Shown: positions 8,598-17,263 of the stretch, piece after piece
How the letters are laid out: every line of letters begins with the position of its first letter
How positions within the stretch are numbered: position 1 is the first letter of the stretch
NCBI RefSeq assembly: GCF_001662075.1
Contig: NZ_LYPL01000017.1
Coordinates: 1-64,000, forward strand
DNA from: Rhizobium bangladeshense
GTDB taxonomy: Bacteria > Pseudomonadota > Alphaproteobacteria > Rhizobiales > Rhizobiaceae
Reading direction: 5' to 3'
Length of the DNA: 64,000 bases
Notes under the pieces: model-generated
Database searches by the model: none
What the model was told of the DNA's origin: nothing
What the model saw: the letters and a program-made list of their open reading frames with translations, nothing else
Translations under genes and position numbers: made by a program

Positions 8598-9431
8598 TCA
8601 ATGAGCCATGAATATTGGCATGCTGCTTTGCTCGATCATGTTGCGCGTCACGCCTCCGAAGAGCGTCTGCTGCCAGCGAGGGTGATTGTATGCGCCCATG
8701 ACGATCAAATCGGCATTCACATCCGTCGCATGCTGCCTCAGGATCTCGTCAGCCCTGTTTCCGCCGCTGGCCACACGATCCACCTGTACCTTGACCCCGT
8801 GACGGGAGAGGAAGCTTGCAATGTCGGCGCCTGGCTCCTCTCCATTCACCCGCTCTCGCGAAACTGGATCGATCATCGTCACGTAGACGCAGTCGGCCGT
8901 CTTCAACAGGTCAAGGGCCTGCCTTGCGGCACGCGACGCCTCGTCGCTCGAATCCCACGCCAGCACGATCGACTTGGAAGTGGAAGAGAGCGGCCGCCGC
9001 CCACGGTTGATGATGACCGGCGTCGGAGTGCGGAACAGAGCGCCATCCATGACCCGTTTCTGGAGTTCCTCGTCCTTGCAGGCTTGGCGACCGACGAGTA
9101 CGACGTCGGCATATAGCGCTCTTTCCGCTATGTCCTCTTGGGCAAAAGCGAATTCCGTATAGACGTCCTGCACGTCGTAGGACAGACCGGTGCGCGACAG
9201 GTCTGCCTTGATCTCTTCGGCTTTCTTGACGAGTTCTTCGATTTCGCGCTGGCGTTCGTCCAGCCAGACGGTGGACAGGGAGTTGTATTCTCCAATCATC
9301 GGCGACGCTCCCATGCAGATCACGACTGCGCTGAGATGGGCTCCGGAGGCGCCGCAAAACTCCACGGCGGCCTTCAGGTCCTCATCGAAGTTTCTCGAAC
9401 TCAGGATGCTCATTACCGTGCGAATGGACAT
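8598..9431 (-). CDS. Universal stress protein, tandem UspA domains
   Basis: A 277-aa cytoplasmic protein with two UspA folds. The first starts MSIRTVMSILSS. The second starts near KSIVLAWDSSDEASRAARQA and ends with DLIVMGAYNHPRWQQTLFGGVTRNMI, the G-2X-G-9X-G(S/T)-type nucleotide loop region. The start at 9431 is chosen because GAGGTGATCGAA precedes it. A perfect FNR/FixK-type box lies 57 bases upstream at 9488, so expression under oxygen limitation is likely. Two other universal stress genes in the island are broken; this is the only complete one. Confidence 0.92.
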   Translation of the reverse strand: MSIRTVMSILSSRNFDEDLKAAVEFCGASGAHLSAVVICMGASPMIGEYNSLSTVWLDERQREIEELVKKAEEIKADLSRTGLSYDVQDVYTEFAFAQEDIAERALYADVVLVGRQACKDEELQKRVMDGALFRTPTPVIINRGRRPLSSTSKSIVLAWDSSDEASRAARQALDLLKTADCVYVTMIDPVSRERVNGEEPGADIASFLSRHGVKVQVDRVASGGNRADEILRQHATDVNADLIVMGAYNHPRWQQTLFGGVTRNMIEQSSMPIFMAH

Positions 9432-9487
9432 TTCGATCACCTCTCTTGTTGAATACTGAGAGGATAGCGGCACTTGCGGCGACGTCT

Positions 9488-9501
9488 TTGATCTTCATCA
9501 A
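9488..9501 (-). promoter_or_regulatory. FNR/FixK-type box (anaerobox) upstream of usp
   Basis: TTGATCTTCATCAA is a perfect match to the TTGAT-N4-ATCAA consensus for FixK/FnrN. It lies 57 bases before the usp start and overlaps the 3' end of the upstream ATPase gene. A class II activator position (centre near -41) would leave a short leader. Confidence 0.8.
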
Positions 9502-12179
9502 GCAACGCGGGATGAGCGATCGTGGCACCCCCGGGAGACGAACTTGTCGATCTCGGTCACGAGGACGAGTGAGCTCGCCACCAGCATGCTGAGACCCCAT
9601 TCAAGAGGCGTGATAGGCGAAAGATCAAGAGTTCTGCTGAGCCACGGTATGTACATCGAGGAGATGTGGATCGTCTGTGCCGCGAGCACGCTGAGAAGCA
9701 GGAAACGGTTTCGAAGGATATCGACGGAGAATATCGATCGTCGTTCGGAGGAACTTGCCAGAGTCTGGACGTTCTCGAACATCACGAAGATGAGAAGTGT
9801 CATGTTGCGGGCTTCGGGAACGCCATATCCATGCTCAATCATCCACTGGAAGGCCAGGAACGCTACCCCGCCGATCACGACCGTCGATTGGACGACGCGC
9901 CGGATCATCAGCCGGTCGAGGACAGGCTCGAGCGGAGAACGTGGCGGCCCGGCCAGCTCGTCTCCTTCCGGTCTTCCGCCGGCAAGGGCGACGTCCTGTA
10001 TGCCGTTTGTCACGAGATTGAGCCATAGAAGCTGAACAGGGAGGAGTGGCATGGGCAGGCCGAATGGCAGCGCGAGCATGAAGAGCAGGACCTCGGCGGC
10101 GCCTGTTGCGACCGACATCAGCACCACCTTGCGGATGTTGCGATAGGCTGCCCGGCCTTCGGCGATCCCCGTGACGATGGATGCAAAATTGTCGTCCGTG
10201 ACGACGAGATCGGCGCTCTCCTTTGCCACCTCGGTTCCCCTGAGCCCCATTGCGACGCCGACATGCGCCTTCTTCAACGCCGGACCGTCGTTCACACCGT
10301 CTCCGGTCACGGCGACGATGTGGCCATTGCGGATCAGGGATCCGACGATCGCTGATTTCTGCGCCGGCTGCACGCGGGCGTAGATGCGGGCCTCTTTCGT
10401 AATTTCGTCCAGCCGTTGGTCGCCCGCTCGTGCGGCTTCATCGATGTCCTGGCCCAAAACAACTTGGCTGGCGTGAAAGCTCAAGCCGGCATCTCTGGCA
10501 ATCGCGGCAGCGGTCCTCGGGTCGTCCCCGGTCACCATCACGACCTCCACACCTGCCGAACGGCAGTCTTTCATAGCGTTCGGCACTTCAGGCCGGACCG
10601 GGTCCTGTAGTCCAGCCAGGCCTAAGAACACGAGATCGATAAGGTGACCGTGTCCGAGGCTTCCGGCGAGGGGCGCGCCGACTTCTCCTTCGGCGAACGC
10701 CAGCACCCTAAGGCCTCGAGCGGCCATTTCTTCCTTCTGCGCCAAAAGCGACGCACGGTCGATTTCCACCACGTTTCCTGTGGAGTCCATGCGATCAGAC
10801 ATTTCTATGAGCACCTCCGACGCCCCCTTGACGAAGACATGGATCCGATCGCTGCCGTGGTGGAAGGATGCAGCGTATTTGTGCTCGGGCTCGTAGGCGA
10901 TCCTTGCCGCCAGCGGGAATCGATCGTTCAGCTCTTCCTGCCTCAGCCCCGCCTTTCGCCCTGCTGCAAGAAGCGCCACGTCGACAGTGTCTCCGACGGC
11001 GACCCAGAGATCGTCACGGCGAACGAGGCTTCCTTCGTTTGCAAGCAGTGCGGCGCGTAGCAGCCTGCGCACCCTCTCGCGGACAAGGTCGCTGTCCAGG
11101 CCGCTCGCCCTGATCTCGCACCTGTCGAGGGCGGCATGAGCGTCCAGGGCGATGTCCGTTCCGTCCGGGAGGCGAATTTCGGTCACTGTCTGCACGTTAC
11201 TGGTCAAGGTCCCCGTCTTGTCGGTGGCGATCATCGTGGTCGAACCCAGGGCCTCAACGGCTGGCATGCTTCGGACGATGACGTTGCGGGCGGCCATCCG
11301 CCGCATGCTGACAGCAAGCGCTACGGAGATCGCGATCGGAAGTCCTTCCGGAACAGCGCTCACCGCCAGACCTACGGACATCATGACCAGATCGTGCAGA
11401 GGGAGGCCGCGCATGAAGCCCGCAACGACCAGCACCAATGCTGCCAATCCTACGAAAACCGCGAGCGCGTTCGTAAACTTCGCCAGGCGGGCGACAAGCG
11501 GGGGCTGCGACGAACTGGCTCTTCCCAACTCGGCGGCGATGCCGCCAAGCATCGTTGCGGTACCCGTAGCGGTCACAACGCCGTTGGCTCGCCCGCGCGT
11601 CACCAGGGAACCGGCGAGCAGCAGCAAGGGACTGCGGGTTTCATCCGACGAGCCTTCGGCTGTCCGCCCTTTGGAGACCGGCATCGACTCGCCGGTCAGA
11701 AGCGACTCGTCGCACCGGAGATCGCTCGCATCGACAAGCGTCAGATCGGCAGGGATTCTGTCACCGGATTCCAGAAGGACGAGATCGCCGACGACCAGCC
11801 GCTTGGCCTCGATCCGGCAAACCACCCCGTCCCGGATGACCCTGGCCAACGGCTGCTCAAGCTTTCGAAGGGCGGCCGCCGCTCGATCCGCCGAATACTC
11901 CTGGTAGGTGCCTATGGAGGCATTGATCAGAAGTACGACGAGAATGAACAGGCCATCTTCGATCCTGGCGGTCGCAAACGAGAGCGCCGATGCCAGCAAA
12001 AGGATGTAGATGATCGGGTTGCGAAATTGGCTGAGGAAGACCTTCAGCGGCGATGGCGGCTCAGGCTCGGGCAGCGTGTTGGGTCCAAATTCGGCGAGCC
12101 GTTCCTCGGCCTCGGCGCTTGTCAGTCCGATTACCGCAGGCGTCGTGGGGGCGGGTGTCTGCGCCGTCAGATTCATCAT
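9498..12179 (-). CDS. Cation-transporting P2-type ATPase (calcium/magnesium pump-like)
   Basis: This 893-aa inner-membrane pump has all P-type landmarks: an N-terminal cation-ATPase domain (LTSAEAEERLAEFGPNTLPE), the TGES actuator loop (LLTGESMPVSK), the transport-site helix AVPEGLPIAISVALAVSMRR, the phosphorylation motif DKTGTLT, and VTGDGVNDGPALKKAHVG. PEGLP in helix M4 puts it in the P2A/P2B group of Ca/Mg-type pumps, not the heavy-metal group. Two ATG codons (12179, 12176) follow GGAGCCC; the second has the better spacing. An FNR-like box sits at 12252-12265 in the divergent region. The exact ion is not decided by sequence. Confidence 0.92.
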   Translation of the reverse strand: MMNLTAQTPAPTTPAVIGLTSAEAEERLAEFGPNTLPEPEPPSPLKVFLSQFRNPIIYILLLASALSFATARIEDGLFILVVLLINASIGTYQEYSADRAAAALRKLEQPLARVIRDGVVCRIEAKRLVVGDLVLLESGDRIPADLTLVDASDLRCDESLLTGESMPVSKGRTAEGSSDETRSPLLLLAGSLVTRGRANGVVTATGTATMLGGIAAELGRASSSQPPLVARLAKFTNALAVFVGLAALVLVVAGFMRGLPLHDLVMMSVGLAVSAVPEGLPIAISVALAVSMRRMAARNVIVRSMPAVEALGSTTMIATDKTGTLTSNVQTVTEIRLPDGTDIALDAHAALDRCEIRASGLDSDLVRERVRRLLRAALLANEGSLVRRDDLWVAVGDTVDVALLAAGRKAGLRQEELNDRFPLAARIAYEPEHKYAASFHHGSDRIHVFVKGASEVLIEMSDRMDSTGNVVEIDRASLLAQKEEMAARGLRVLAFAEGEVGAPLAGSLGHGHLIDLVFLGLAGLQDPVRPEVPNAMKDCRSAGVEVVMVTGDDPRTAAAIARDAGLSFHASQVVLGQDIDEAARAGDQRLDEITKEARIYARVQPAQKSAIVGSLIRNGHIVAVTGDGVNDGPALKKAHVGVAMGLRGTEVAKESADLVVTDDNFASIVTGIAEGRAAYRNIRKVVLMSVATGAAEVLLFMLALPFGLPMPLLPVQLLWLNLVTNGIQDVALAGGRPEGDELAGPPRSPLEPVLDRLMIRRVVQSTVVIGGVAFLAFQWMIEHGYGVPEARNMTLLIFVMFENVQTLASSSERRSIFSVDILRNRFLLLSVLAAQTIHISSMYIPWLSRTLDLSPITPLEWGLSMLVASSLVLVTEIDKFVSRGCHDRSSRVA

Positions 12180-12251
12180 GGGCTCCGGGCTTGTCGCGAA
12201 GATTTCATTGATAGCTCCCGCGACAGCCTATGTGCTTCCGCGCAGGTGACA

Positions 12252-12265
12252 TTGACCGGGATCAA
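12252..12265. promoter_or_regulatory. FNR/FixK-type box between the P2 ATPase and the DksA-like gene
   Basis: TTGACCGGGATCAA matches TTGAT-N4-ATCAA at nine of ten fixed bases. It lies about 75 bases before the ATPase start (minus strand) and about 140 before the DksA-like start (plus strand), so it more likely serves the ATPase but could act on both. Confidence 0.65.
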
Positions 12266-12402
12266 GGAGCTTCGACCGGACTGAGATATGATGCAGACGA
12301 TTTGTGCACCGCGACTTTTGCGGCCACTGCGTTTCGAAAGCCCGGCGCTTGGATCGGTTCCCGACGGCCCACATTGATCAGGCAAGATTGGAAGGCCCTA
12401 AA

Positions 12403-12732
12403 ATGAATAAGCGCTCAGTACAGACCGTGTTGCAGACGATGAAGGATGACCTTGTTCGTCGTCTCGGAGCGATCGATGCAGATCTCTGCGTCGCGCTCGA
12501 GAAGGACAGCGAGGAACGCGCGACCCAGGTTGAGAACGATGAGGTTCTTCGCGAGATGCAAGCCGAGGGGCGCGACCAGATCGCGGCTATTAACGCGGCG
12601 ATCGACAGGCTGAACGACGGCACATATGGGAAATGCGTCAAAAGCCACCATCTGATCGGTAAGGAGCGGCTGACTGCCGTTCCCTATACGCCGTTCTGCA
12701 TCGATTGCGCAAAGTCGTTCCGCGACTTCTGA
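12403..12732 (+). CDS. DksA/TraR-family zinc-finger-like protein
   Basis: A 109-aa protein with a long charged N-terminal helix pair (coiled-coil look, residues 1-70) and a C-terminal finger region GKCVKSHHLIGKERLTAVP followed by FCIDCAK. This is the DksA/TraR layout; such proteins bind the RNA polymerase secondary channel. The finger has three of the four usual cysteines, since the first CxxC is CVKS. The start at 12403 follows GGAAGG with 7-base spacing. The gene ends about 70 bases before the next ATPase start, and the two may be cotranscribed. Its role in stress expression of the island is an inference. Confidence 0.8.
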   Translation: MNKRSVQTVLQTMKDDLVRRLGAIDADLCVALEKDSEERATQVENDEVLREMQAEGRDQIAAINAAIDRLNDGTYGKCVKSHHLIGKERLTAVPYTPFCIDCAKSFRDF

Positions 12733-12803
12733 TTGATCGTGGGGTGAGAGGTTGCTACAGCGGCGACTTGGAGGGCTGGCAGGTGGACGTGGTGCAGGGC
12801 GGG

Positions 12804-14612
12804 ATGTCGCGACTGAGGGCGGTGGCCTCCCGGTCGCGCCTTCTGTTGATTTCCTCGCTACTTGCGCTTTCGGCCGCGCTCACTTTTTATCTCGCGGATC
12901 ACGGCCTAGGATACCGGATAATCCTGGTAGGCTGCACCAGCCTGATTTTGCTGTCTCTTTGCATCGAGATCGCCAAGAAGCTGCGAAAAGGGGAATACGG
13001 TCTGGACCTGATCGCGGCCTTGGCCATGGGGTCCTCCTTATGGTTCGGCGAATATCTTGCCGGAGCGATCGTCGGCCTCATGTATTCCGGCGGTCAGTTT
13101 CTGGAGGCATACGCACATCGTCGCGCCGACGAGGGCATGTCGGCTTTGCTGGCGCAAGTTCCGCGGACGGCCCTGCGGCTTGACGGAACCGGTTTCCAAG
13201 AAATTCCGATCGAGAAGATCGCGGTCGGGGACGTGCTCCTGATACGCAAGGGCGACGTCGTACCGGCCGACGGGGCGCTCGTCGGCGAAGTCGCGACGAT
13301 CGACCAGGCGGTGCTGACCGGCGAGCCCTTCCCGGTGCGCATCGTCAGGGGTGGCAACATTTCGAGCGGCGCTACGAACGAGGGCGATGCGATTGAAATC
13401 CGCGTTCTAAGCCGCGCCGAGGACAGCACCTATGCAGGAATAGTCAGGCTCGTGGAAGCATCGAGACGTTCCAAGGCGAAGCTGATGCGCCTGGCCGACC
13501 GGTTCTCGGTGTGGTTCCTGGTCGCGACGATCGCTGTCGCAGGAGTCTCGGCATTCATGTCCGGAGACATGTCGCGGATCGTGGCCGTCCTGGTAGTCGC
13601 CACGCCCTGTCCCTTGATCCTGGCCGTACCCATCGCACTTGCTGCCGGCACTTCAAAGGCCGCCAAGGAAGGCGTCCTGGTGAAGGGCGCAGGACCCCTC
13701 GAGGCACTCGCCCAGGCCGCCGTGGCGGTGTTCGACAAGACAGGGACGCTCACCGCGGGACAGCCGGAAGTCGGCAAAATCGAGGGTCCGGAGCATCCTG
13801 ACAGAATCCTGCGGCTCGCCGCCTCGCTGGACCTGGCTTCGGGCCATGTGGTCGGACGCGCGCTGGTGGATGAGGCGCATAGACGTGGTTTGTTACTGAG
13901 CCGCCCATCGGAGGTGATCGAGACCGCGGGATCCGGAATCTCCGGGATCGTCGATGGGGTGCGTGTCGGCGTCGGAGGAGACAGCTATTTCGGAGAAGCG
14001 CCGCCGTCCGGACCGAACGGGTCAAGCAACGCAATGCGTGTAATGGTGCTGTTCGACGGCACGCCGGCTGGCACGATCACGCTCGAAGACCGGCTTCGCG
14101 AAGACGCTGTCCAACTCGTCACCCAGCTCAGGGCGTCGGGAATCTCGCGAGTGGTCCTGGCTTCTGGTGACGAGTTGGCTATTGTCACAGCCATAGCTCG
14201 CTCGCTGGGCTTGGACGACGTCGCGGCGAGGCTCGCTCCCGCAGACAAAGTAGCAGTCATCGAGAAGGAGCGCGTCCACGGGAAAGTCCTGATGGTTGGC
14301 GACGGAGTGAACGACGCGCCAGCACTGGCGGCAGCCGACGTCGGGATCGCCGTGGGCGTCGAGAACCTTGCGGCGGCCGCGGAGGCTGCGGATATCGTGC
14401 TTGTCCGGGACGACCTCACGCAGATAGCGAAGGCCATCGGCATCGCTCGTCGTTCACGCAGGATCGCGCTTCAAAGCATCTATACGGGCATCGGTCTTTC
14501 GCTCATCGCGATGGGGTTTGCGGGAGCGGGATACCTTCCGCCGGTCGGCGGCGCGTTGCTTCAGGAGGCCATCGACGTGGCGGTCATCCTCAACGCCCTT
14601 CGCGCCCTCTAA
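12804..14612 (+). CDS. Heavy-metal-type (P1B-like) P-type ATPase without N-terminal metal domain
   Basis: About 602 aa from the ATG at 12804. It contains the actuator motif LTGEPFPVR, the M-helix motif VVATPCPLILAVPIALAAG, the phosphorylation motif VFDKTGTLTAG and MVGDGVNDAPALAAADVGIAVG. The transmembrane metal site reads TPCP instead of the CPC or SPC of copper, zinc and cobalt pumps, and there is no HMA domain or His-rich N-terminus. The metal is therefore uncertain. Upstream in-frame GTG codons near 12783 could lengthen the protein slightly; AGGGCGGG favours 12804. The 3' end overlaps the converging broken usp gene by a few bases. Confidence 0.9.
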   Translation: MSRLRAVASRSRLLLISSLLALSAALTFYLADHGLGYRIILVGCTSLILLSLCIEIAKKLRKGEYGLDLIAALAMGSSLWFGEYLAGAIVGLMYSGGQFLEAYAHRRADEGMSALLAQVPRTALRLDGTGFQEIPIEKIAVGDVLLIRKGDVVPADGALVGEVATIDQAVLTGEPFPVRIVRGGNISSGATNEGDAIEIRVLSRAEDSTYAGIVRLVEASRRSKAKLMRLADRFSVWFLVATIAVAGVSAFMSGDMSRIVAVLVVATPCPLILAVPIALAAGTSKAAKEGVLVKGAGPLEALAQAAVAVFDKTGTLTAGQPEVGKIEGPEHPDRILRLAASLDLASGHVVGRALVDEAHRRGLLLSRPSEVIETAGSGISGIVDGVRVGVGGDSYFGEAPPSGPNGSSNAMRVMVLFDGTPAGTITLEDRLREDAVQLVTQLRASGISRVVLASGDELAIVTAIARSLGLDDVAARLAPADKVAVIEKERVHGKVLMVGDGVNDAPALAAADVGIAVGVENLAAAAEAADIVLVRDDLTQIAKAIGIARRSRRIALQSIYTGIGLSLIAMGFAGAGYLPPVGGALLQEAIDVAVILNALRAL

Positions 14613-15406
14613 TGGGCGAGAAGCACCGGTAGCTCGGCCTTGACGAGCAGTTCCCGAGTGACGCCGCCGATGGCCAAATCCGCCCGCGACCAGGAGGTCC
14701 GCTTTTCGTTCCAGCGCGGCCGATTGGATGGCGGCGGCCGCGGTCTCTCCACCTGCCTGAATCGATACGTCTTCCACTTCGAATCCCGAGTGCTTCAACG
14801 AGGAGATCAGGAGCGCGCGGTTCCCCTCGTTGATCTCCTTGTCGTCAGTGATCGAGATGACCTGCACCTTGGTCGCGCGCTCGATGACGATGCGTGCGCA
14901 GGAAAGGGCACGTGCTGCGGTGGCGCTGCCGTCCCAGGCAATGGCGATCGTGTCCACACGAGAGCCGATGCTGGTGGCAGGAAACAGCACGAGTGGACGG
15001 CCGCTTCCGAACAGCAACGTCCCGGAAAGCTGGCGGGAGAGCTCCGAGGCCTCGACGATGGAAAGGTCGTGGCACCTGGCAATTTCGGAAAAGCGTTCAT
15101 ACACAAACGGCTCAGTCGCCTCGAATCCATGGATTCTAACTGGACGCCAGTCTTCGAAACAGCGTCGGCGAGGTGTTCCCGCAGCGAAATCCCGCTGTCC
15201 TGGCTATACCCCTCTGCTTGTTCCCGCCATGTGTCGACATCGATAAAAGTGGGAAAGGGCTGATGAACCGGGGGAACGCGGACTTGGGGGATGCTGGCGA
15301 CGAGATCGGCGTCGTTCTGCCGAGCGAGGTCGATCGCGTTGTCGACTATAGTGAAAGAACTCGGGTCGGGATAGGTCGATACCGGGAGATGGAACTGCGG
15401 CTTCAT
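14609..15406 (-). pseudogene. Universal stress protein, frameshifted and internally deleted
   Basis: The first frame (from 15406) reads MKPQFHLPVSTYPDPSSF and continues to VSKTGVQLE. Near 15140 the homologous reading shifts frame and continues as IHGFEATEPFVYERFSEIAR through FGSGRPLVLFP and TIAIAWDGSATAARAL to LLVAGGFGH. There a few codons of the family loop are missing and the frame shifts again, ending GGVTRELLVKAELPVLLAH. The intact form would have had two UspA domains. The two frameshifts and one small deletion make this a dead gene. Its promoter still carries an FNR-like site 57 bases upstream, the same spacing as the intact usp. Confidence 0.85.
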
Positions 15407-15462
15407 GCTGGCCTCCTGAGGTTAATCTGCCGTCATGATGCATGCCGCAGGGAGAGTTCGCA

Positions 15463-15476
15463 TTGCGCTTTGTCAA
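15463..15476 (-). promoter_or_regulatory. Degenerate FNR/FixK-like box upstream of the broken usp
   Basis: Minus-strand TTGACAAAGCGCAA keeps the TTGA half and the final CAA. It is 57 bases from the usp start codon, the same distance as the perfect box before the intact usp. Confidence 0.45.
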
Positions 15477-15505
15477 GGCCGCGGCGCAAAGAAGCTCCTA
15501 AGATC

Positions 15506-15963
15506 GTGCCTTTCAAGCTGACGGAGATCAACCCCGGTGAGTGCTACCTTGAGAACGAGCGCTTCGGTCATCTCGCCTGCTGCAAGGATGGGCAGCCTGA
15601 CGTGGCGGCGATCTATTTCGCCTTTTCCAGCGGCGTCGCCTAAAGCTTCACCATGGCTGGCAAGAAACTCGACTAAATGCGAGGGAGTGACAAGGTCTGC
15701 CTTCACATCGAGCAGCGTGCCGCCGCCGGCGGTTGGAAATGCGTCGTTGTCGACGGTCAGTTCAAGGAGTTTCCGGACAGCGACGCGCGCGACGAAGCGA
15801 AAAGGCTCCGACCTGGTCGCTTCTCCAAAAGTATTCGGACTGGTGGTAGATCGGCTCCATGAAGCCCCACAAGCTCCCCGTGCTCGAAGGCTGACCGCAT
15901 GTCTTCTACGGCATTGTCGTCACGGCCGTGTTTGGACGGAGCGCGCAATCAGAACGGAATGAC
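15506..15963 (+). pseudogene. Pyridoxamine-5'-phosphate-oxidase-like protein, degraded
   Basis: Joined readings give VPFKLTEINPGECYLENER, HLACCKDGQPDVAAIYFAFS, SFTMAGKKLD, DKVCLHIEQRAAAGGWKCVV and DGQFKEFPDSDARDEAKRL, then in another frame SLLQKYSDWW, MKPHKLPVLEG and HVFYGIVVTAVFGRSAQ. This is a split-barrel FMN-binding protein of the pyridoxamine 5'-phosphate oxidase-like family, linked in other bacteria to stress and flavin use. Two TAA stops at 15641 and 15677 stand where tyrosine codons are expected, and the frame is lost near 15810 with a further stop near 15850. It is not functional. Confidence 0.75.
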
Positions 15964-16007
15964 CGTCGATGCCCGAGCCACCCTACATCTCACAAACGGA
16001 GCACCTC

Positions 16008-16379
16008 ATGCTATATCTCCCTAGCCTCCATCCAAGCGCCAGATTCAACTTCAACCTCGCACCCATCTTTCGCGCGGGGGCTCTGATTCAAGACGAGTCC
16101 TTCGCCGCGTCGGCCAAGGTCACCACGCATTTGACGGCGTCCGCTGCCCGGCGAGGGCTTCGATGCTTTGAATTTCTGACTCGACTTGGCTGCAGTATCG
16201 ACCACGGCGATGCGGTCGAAGTCCTTTCGGACTTCGTCGAAACCGAGCTGGAGGAATATCCCAGGGAAGTGGCGCGGCTGTACGAGGTCGGGTCACGAAC
16301 GTTGTCGCACGCCGCCGAACTGTGTCGTGATGTCGCGGCCGGTCAGGCTCGCGAGGCTGAAGCAAAGACGGTTGTGTGA
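16008..16379 (+). CDS. Small helical protein, possibly phasin-like
   Basis: A 123-aa protein started at 16008 because GGAG lies six bases before that ATG; a longer frame begins at 15969. The C-terminal half (GLRCFEFLTRLGCSIDHGDAV then EVLSDFVETELEEYPREV and LYEVGSRTLSHAAELCRDVA) is strongly amphipathic and resembles the phasin-2 helical fold found on polyhydroxyalkanoate granules and in stress-associated rhizobial proteins. The N-terminal 40 residues are unlike a phasin and may include frameshifted sequence. The assignment is tentative and I cannot state a function. Confidence 0.5.
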   Translation: MLYLPSLHPSARFNFNLAPIFRAGALIQDESFAASAKVTTHLTASAARRGLRCFEFLTRLGCSIDHGDAVEVLSDFVETELEEYPREVARLYEVGSRTLSHAAELCRDVAAGQAREAEAKTVV

Positions 16380-16390
16380 AGCAAGCGGCG

Positions 16391-16663
16391 TCACCGGGTC
16401 GTTTGCAAGACGAGCTCGGAGCATGGTGCGCGCTGCACGACATAGTCCACGACCGAGCCGAAGAACCGGTCGAGCACATTGTCCCGGTGAGAGGCGATCA
16501 CGACGAGATTGGCAGCGATCTCCTTTGCAATGGCGACGATGACCCGCGAGGGTTTGCCCGCGCGGAGGTGTATCGAAGCAGGAGTGTCGGTCGACCGCGG
16601 AGCTTCCGAAAGTCTGGTCTCGACGGCCATCACCTCGAGCGCCCAATCGTCGGGTGAGGCCAA
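16391..16663 (-). pseudogene. Universal stress protein, C-terminal half only
   Basis: The frame gives ASIHLRAGKPSRVIVAIAKE, then NLVVIASHRDNVLDRFFGSV and VDYVVQRAPCSELVLQ, which is the second half of a single UspA domain with the ASHR...GS nucleotide loop. The N-terminal half, including the first beta strand and its conserved aspartate, is absent; the sequence before MASPDDWALE does not continue the domain. It is the second broken universal stress gene in the island. A short functional protein is unlikely. Confidence 0.65.
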
Positions 16664-16682
16664 TCCCGGTCAAACATCCGGA

Positions 16683-16696
16683 TTGACGCTTGTCAA
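16683..16696 (+). promoter_or_regulatory. FNR-type palindrome upstream of the 99-aa gene
   Basis: TTGACGCTTGTCAA is a dyad with TTGAC/GTCAA arms and N4 spacing, eight of ten fixed bases of the FixK/FnrN consensus. It lies 69 bases before the ATG at 16765 and just upstream of the truncated usp on the other strand. Confidence 0.5.
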
Positions 16697-16764
16697 AGAC
16701 GGATTGCCTTGCGGGAGATAGGCTTGTGGACACAGCGCCACGACCTCATCCAAAGGAGACGGAC

Positions 16765-17064
16765 ATGCGCGAACAACAAGAGGCATGCAAAACAGCAACC
16801 GACGTAGCCACAACTAATCCTCCCGTCGAGCGAACGTTCGCAGACCTTGTTCTCGGACGTCGGGACGAGGACCGCTGGGAGGTGAGGGCAGCGACGCCGC
16901 GAGGCGTGGCGTGGGCGAGAGACCATTTCTGCTGCGCGCTCCGGCAATCCTTCACTGGCACCATGTGTCTCGATATCATGAGCGCCGATCGGCTGCTCAA
17001 GGAAGCGCATGGCGATGGACTGACCACCGAGTTCGTCAGCCTGTCTGGCAAGGACATATACTGA
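16765..17064 (+). CDS. Hypothetical 99-aa protein
   Basis: A small soluble protein I do not recognise, beginning MREQQEACKTATDVATTNPP and containing RTFADLVLGRRDEDRWEVRA and ending TEFVSLSGKDIY. The start at 16765 has a strong AAGGAGACGG ribosome binding site; a longer frame from 16690 lacks one. An FNR-like palindrome upstream suggests it shares the oxygen-responsive control of the other island genes. It has three cysteines but no obvious metal-binding pattern and no membrane segment. Confidence 0.6.
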   Translation: MREQQEACKTATDVATTNPPVERTFADLVLGRRDEDRWEVRAATPRGVAWARDHFCCALRQSFTGTMCLDIMSADRLLKEAHGDGLTTEFVSLSGKDIY

Positions 17065-17263
17065 CATGTTCGCCACAGTCGTCTGCGCCATCGGCCGAGG
17101 ATCGCGGCAACGCATGATTCAGCTTATCGAAAGGAAGCCTCCCCCCGTTCACGCGGTGGAAGGCCGTCCAAGCCAAGGTCCGGCGGTGCGAGGCGGCGAA
17201 GCCGGAGACGGCAACGAAGGGCTGTGAAGCCTGTTGGAACTGCGCGCTCCAGGACTCCGAGCC

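Noticed and set aside
11136..12284. A 382-codon plus-strand frame opposite the P2-type ATPase
   Set aside because: The ATPase reads with all motifs on the minus strand, so this frame is a shadow.
12366..12380. TTGATCAGGCAAGA as a further FNR-like site
   Set aside because: Only the left half fits; the right half lacks ATCAA, so it is not counted.
17085..17263. Possible remnant of a larger gene before the acetate kinase fragment
   Set aside because: One frame gives a short basic stretch ending near SEPW, but I could not match it to a family with any confidence.
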